From assembly GCA_945643635.1 (NCBI GenBank), contig CALZFC010000078.1:955001-1019000 (forward strand): a stretch of DNA of 64,000 bases, read 5' to 3'. Positions 58,301 through 64,000 of the stretch are shown one piece after another. Position 1 is the first letter of the stretch. Every line of letters begins with the position of its first letter. Both the position numbers and the translations under genes were made by a program. This stretch comes from Allodiplogaster sudhausi. Taxonomy: Eukaryota > Nematoda > Chromadorea > Rhabditida > Diplogasteridae. The notes below the pieces were generated by a model. The model saw only the letters and a program-made list of their open reading frames with translations, ran no database searches and was not told the origin of the DNA.

Positions 58301-61300
58301 AGTTTAAAAAATAAATTTGTGATTGTTGATTAACGCTGCCAGTGTGGACGATCTGGACCAACGAGAGGTGTGTCCTAAACCATAAATTTTGAAAAGGCCC
58401 CCGGTTAGGCGGGGCTAGCAATTACATTTGAAATATGTCTGAATTGATCTCTTATCAAAATTTTTGAATATTTCAAAAATTAATTACAAACATACATTTT
58501 TTATTGTTGACAAACGCGACCAGTGTCGGGTGCAATGGTCCTTCCGCTAGAAGAATGTTTGGTAGCGGGCGTGCTTTAAAGCATCTTAGTTTGAGGTAGA
58601 CATTCGATCTGGACCACCGAGAGGTGTGTCCTTTTCTAACGGCTAAGCTTTGGCGCGGCCAACAATTACATTTGAAATATGTTTTTATTTAATTCGTAAA
58701 AGAATGTTTTTAGTATTTCAAAATCAGTTTAAAAAATAAATTTGTGATTGTTGATTAACGCTGCCAGTGTGGACGATCAGGACCAACGAGAGGTGAGTCC
58801 TAAACCCTAAATTTTGGAAAGGCCCCCGCTTAGGCGGGGCCAGCAATTACATTTGAAATATGTCTGAAAAGGATCTCTTATAAGAATTTTGAATATTTCA
58901 AAAAGTAATTACAAACATAAATTTTTTATTGTTGACAAACGCGGCCAGTGTCGGGTGCAATGGTCCTTCCGCTAGAAGAATGTTTGGTAGCGGGCGTGCT
59001 TTAAAGCATCTTAGTTTGAGGTAGACATTCGATCTGGACAACCGAGAGGTGAGTCCTAAACCCTAAAATTTGGAAAGGCTTCGCTTAAACGGGGCTAACA
59101 ATTACATTTGAAATATGTTTTTCTTTAATTCGTAAAAGAATGTTTTTAGTATTTCAAAATCAGTTTAAAAAATAAATTTGTGATTGTTGATTAACGCTGC
59201 CAGTGTGGACGATCAGGACCAACGAGAGGTGTGTCCTAAACCATAAATTTTGGAAAGGCCCCCGCTTAGGCGGGGCTAGCAATTACATTTGAAATATGTC
59301 TGAATTGATCTCTTATCAAAATTTTTGAATATTTCAAAAATTAATTACAAACATATATTTTTTATTGTTGACAAACGCGACCTGTGTCGGGTGCAATGGT
59401 CCTTCCGCTAGAAGAATGTTTGGTAGTGGGCGTGCTTTAAAGCATCTTGATTTGAGGTAGACATTCGATCTGGACAACCGAGAGGTGAGTCCTAAACCCT
59501 AAATTTTGGAAAGGCCCCCGCTTAGGCGGGGCCAGCAATTACATTTGAAATATGTCTGAAAAGGATCTCTTATAAGAATTTTGAATACTTCAAAAAGTAA
59601 TTACAAACATAAATTTTTTATTGTTGACAAACGCGGCCAGTGTCGGGCGCAATGGTCCTTCCGCTAGAAGAATGTTTGGTAGCGGGCGTGCTTCAAAGCA
59701 TCCTGGTTTGAGGTAGACATTCGATCTGGACAACCGAGAGGTGAGTCCTAAACCCTAAATTTTGGAAAGGCCCCCGCTTAGGCGGGGCCAGCAATTACAT
59801 TTGAAATATGTCTGAAAAGGATCTCTTATAAGAATTTTGAATATTTCAAAAAGTAATTACAAACATAAATTTTTTATTGTTGACAAACGCGGCCAGTGTC
59901 GGGCGCAATGGTCCTTCCGCTAGAAGAATGTTTGGTAGCGGGCGTGCTTTAAAGCATCTTAGTTTGAGGTAGACATTCGATCTGGACAACCGAGAGGTGA
60001 GTCCTAAACCATAAATTTTGGAAAGGCCCCCGCTTAGGCGTTGCCAGCAATTACATTTGAAATATGTCTGAAAAGGATCTCTTATAAGAATTTTGAATAC
60101 TTCAAAAAGTAATTACAAACATAAATTTTTTATTGTTAACAAACGCGGCCAGTGTCGGGCGCAATGGTCCTTCCGCTAGAAGAATGTTTGGTAGCGAGGG
60201 GGGGGGGGTTTCAAAGCATCTTGGTTTGAGGTAGACATTCGATCTGGACAACCGAGAGGTGAGTCCTAAACCCTAAATTTTGGAAAGGCCCCCGCTTAGG
60301 CGGGGCCAGCAATTACATTTGAAATATGTCTGAAAAGGATCTCTTATAAGAATTTTGAATATTTCAAAAAGTAATTACAAACATAAATTTTTTTTTGTTG
60401 ACAAACGCGGCCAGTGTCGGGTGCAATGGTCCTTCCGCTAGAAGAATGTTTGGTAGCGGGCGTGCTTTAAAGCATCTTAGTTTGAGGTAGACATTCGATC
60501 TGGACCACCGAGAGGTGTGTCCTTTTCTAACGGCTAAGCTTTGGCGCGGCCAACAATTACATTTGAAATATGTTTGTATTTAATTCGTAAAAGAATGTTT
60601 TTAGTATTTCAAAATCAGTTTAAAAAATAAATTTGTGATTGTTGATTAACGCTGCCAGTGTGGACGATCAGGACCAACGAGAGGTGAGTCCTAAACCCTA
60701 AATTTTGGAAAGGCCCCCGCTTAGGCGGGGCCAGCAATTACATTTGAAATATGTCTGAAAAGGATCTCTTATAAGAATTTTGAATATTTCAAAAATTAAT
60801 TACAAACATACATTTTTTATTGTTGACAAACGCGGCCAGTGTCGGGCGCAATGGTCCTTCCGCTAGAAGAATGTTTGGTAGCGGGCGTGCTTTAAAGCAT
60901 CTTAGTTTGAGGTAGACATTCGATCTGGACAACCGAGAGGTGAGTCCTAAACCATAAATTTTGGAAAGGCCCCCGCTTAGGCGTTGCCAGCAATTACATT
61001 TGAAATATGTCTGAAAAGGATCTCTTATAAGAATTTTGAATACTTCAAAAAGTAATTACAAACATAAATTTTTTATTGTTAACAAACGCGGCCAGTGTCG
61101 GGCGCAATGGTCCTTCCGCTAGAAGAATGTTTGGTAGCGAGGGGGGGGGGGTTTCAAAGCATCTTGGTTTGAGGTAGACATTCGATCTGGACAACCGAGA
61201 GGTGAGTCCTAAACCCTAAATTTTGGAAAGGCCCCCGCTTAGGCGGGGCCAGCAATTACATTTGAAATATGTCTGAAAAGGATCTCTTATAAGAATTTTG

Positions 61301-64000
61301 AATATTTCAAAAAGTAATTACAAACATAAATTTTTTTTGTTGACAAACGCGGCCAGTGTCGGGTGCAATGGTCCTTCCGCTAGAAGAATGTTTGGTAGCG
61401 GGCGTGCTTTAAAGCATCTTAGTTTGAGGTAGACATTCGATCTGGACCACCGAGAGGTGTGTCCTTTTCTAACGGCTAAGCTTTGGCGCGGCCAACAATT
61501 ACATTTGAAATATGTTTGTATTTAATTCGTAAAAGAATGTTTTTAGTATTTCAAAATCAGTTTAAAAAATAAATTTGTGATTGTTGATTAACGCTGCCAG
61601 TGTGGACGATCAGGACCAACGAGAGGTGAGTCCTAAACCCTAAATTTTGGAAAGGCCCCCGCTTAGGCGGGGCCAGCAATTACATTTGAAATATGTCTGA
61701 AAAGGATCTCTTATAAGAATTTTGAATATTTCAAAAATTAATTACAAACATACATTTTTTATTGTTGACAAACGCGACCAGTGTCGGGTGCAATGGTCCT
61801 TCCGCTAGAAGAATGTTTGGTAGTGGGCGTGCTTTAAAGCATCTTGATTTGAGGTAGACATTCGATCTGGACAACCGAGAGGTGAGTCCTAAACCCTAAA
61901 TTTTGGAAAGGCCCCCGATTAGGCGGGGCCAGCAATTACATTTGAAATATGTCTGAAAAGGATCTCTTATAAGAATTTTGAATATTTCAAAAAGTAATTA
62001 CAAACATAAATTTTTTATTGTTGACAAACGCGGCCAGTGTCGGGTGCAATGGTCCTTCCGCTAGAAGAATGTTTGGTAGCGGGCGTGCTTTAAAGCATCT
62101 TAGTTTGAGGTAGACATTCGATCTGGACCACCGAGAGGTGTGTCCTTTTCTAACGGCTAAGCTTTGGCGCGGCCAACAATTACATTTGAAATATGTTTTA
62201 TTTAATTCGTAAAAGAATGTTTTTAGTATTTCAAAATCAGTTTAAAAAATAAATTTGTGATTGTTGATTAACGCTGCCAGTGTGGACGATCAGGACCAAC
62301 GAGAGGTGAGTCCTAAACCCTAAATTTTGGAAAGGCCCCCGCTTAGGCGGGGCCAGCAATTACATTTGAAATATGTCTGAAAAGGATCTCTTATAAGAAT
62401 TTTGAATATTTCAAAAAGTAATTACAAACATAAATTTTTTATTGTTGACAAACGCGGCCAGTGTCGGGTGCAATGGTCCTTCCGCTAGAAGAATGTTTGG
62501 TAGCGGGCGTGCTTTAAAGCATCTTAGTTTGAGGTAGACATTCGATCTGGACAACCGAGAGGTGAGTCCTAAACCCTAAAATTTGGAAAGGCTTCGCTTA
62601 AACGGGGCTAACAATTACATTTGAAATATGTTTTTCTTTAATTCGTAAAAGAATGTTTTTAGTATTTCAAAATCAGTTTAAAAAATAAATTTGTGATTGT
62701 TGATTAACGCTGCCAGTGTGGACGATCAGGACCAACGAGAGGTGTGTCCTAAACCATAAATTTTGGAAAGGCCCCCGCTTAGGCGGGGCTAGCAATTACA
62801 TTTGAAATATGTCTGAATTGATCTCTTATCAAAATTTTTGAATATTTCAAAAATTAATTACAAACATATATTTTTATTGTTGACAAACGCGACCTGTGTC
62901 GGGTGCAATGGTCCTTCCGCTAGAAGAATGTTTGGTAGTGGGCGTGCTTTAAAGCATCTTGATTTGAGGTAGACATTCGATCTGGACAACCGAGAGGTGA
63001 GTCCTAAACCCTAAATTTTGGAAAGGCCCCCGCTTAGGCGGGGCCAGCAATTACATTTGAAATATGTCTGAAAAGGATCTCTTATAAGAATTTTGAATAC
63101 TTCAAAAAGTAATTACAAACATAAATTTTTTATTGTTGACAAACGCGGCCAGTGTCGGGCGCAATGGTCCTTCCGCTAGAAGAATGTTTGGTAGCGGGCG
63201 TGCTTCAAAGCATCCTGGTTTGAGGTAGACATTCGATCTGGACAACCGAGAGGTGAGTCCTAAACCCTAAATTTTGGAAAGGCCCCCGCTTAGGCGGGGC
63301 CAGCAATTACATTTGAAATATGTCTGAAAAGGATCTCTTATAAGAATTTTGAATATTTCAAAAAGTAATTACAAACATAAATTTTTTATTGTTGACAAAC
63401 GCGGCCAGTGTCGGGCGCAATGGTCCTTCCGCTAGAAGAATGTTTGGTAGCGGGCGTGCTTTAAAGCATCTTAGTTTGAGGTAGACATTCGATCTGGACC
63501 ACCGAGAGGTGTGTCCTTTTCTAACGGCTAAGCTTTGGCGCGGCCAACAATTACATTTGAAATATGTTTGTATTTAATTCGTAAAAGAATGTTTTTAGTA
63601 TTTCAAAATCAGTTTAAAAAATAAATTTGTGATTGTTGATTAACGCTGCCAGTGTGGACGATCAGGACCAACGAGAGGTGAGTCCTAAACCCTAAATTTT
63701 GGAAAGGCCCCCGCTTAGGCGGGGCCAGCAATTACATTTGAAATATGTCTGAAAAGGATCTCTTATAAGAATTTTGAATATTTCAAAAATTAATTACAAA
63801 CATACATTTTTTATTGTTGACAAACGCGGCCAGTGTCGGGCGCAATGGTCCTTCCGCTAGAAGAATGTTTGGTAGCGGGCGTGCTTTAAAGCATCTTAGT
63901 TTGAGGTAGACATTCGATCTGGACAACCGAGAGGTGAGTCCTAAACCATAAATTTTGGAAAGGCCCCCGCTTAGGCGTTGCCAGCAATTACATTTGAAAT
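55353..64000 (+). repeat. Satellite DNA array, continuation after the transposon
   Basis: The same satellite resumes in the same orientation within the monomer broken by the insertion and runs to the window end. It mixes classes A, B, C and E, with a 1980-bp tandem duplication at 56.0-59.9 kb and G-run variant units at 60198 and 61141. Confidence 0.97.

Overview
The window is eukaryotic DNA, most likely from an invertebrate animal. The evidence is a gene split by GT-AG introns, immunoglobulin (Ig) domains in its product, dense GA/CT microsatellites and a very long tandem satellite. There are no operons, bacterial ribosome-binding sites or CRISPR arrays. The species cannot be told from the sequence.

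Layout. (1) 1-7165 holds many GA/CT tracts, some on each strand, separated by short unique islands; no gene is supported. A GC-box island at 6159-6260 is a candidate promoter. (2) 7166-12853 is one gene on the + strand, rebuilt here from nine small exons whose phases agree throughout. It encodes a 380-residue type I membrane protein: signal peptide, two Ig domains, one transmembrane helix and a proline-rich tail. No single open reading frame shows it. (3) 12854-14805 is an AT-rich spacer ending in a GC-rich block of unknown origin. (4) 14806-52612 and 55353-64000 form a satellite array with a basic 256-bp monomer, shorter derived classes (169 and 180 bp) and higher-order repeats. The array runs off the window end. 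(5) 52613-55350 is a 2738-bp inverted-repeat DNA transposon inserted into the array. It has 25-bp terminal inverted repeats, a 2-bp target duplication, clustered AAGCGTT subterminal motifs and an identifiable empty-site paralog.

The Ig gene would make a cell-surface recognition or adhesion protein. The satellite has no coding capacity. Its length, higher-order structure and density of dyad symmetries fit centromeric or pericentromeric DNA, but the sequence cannot prove that. The features most worth follow-up are the cryptic Ig gene, the dyad-rich multi-class satellite and the transposon with its subterminal motif array.
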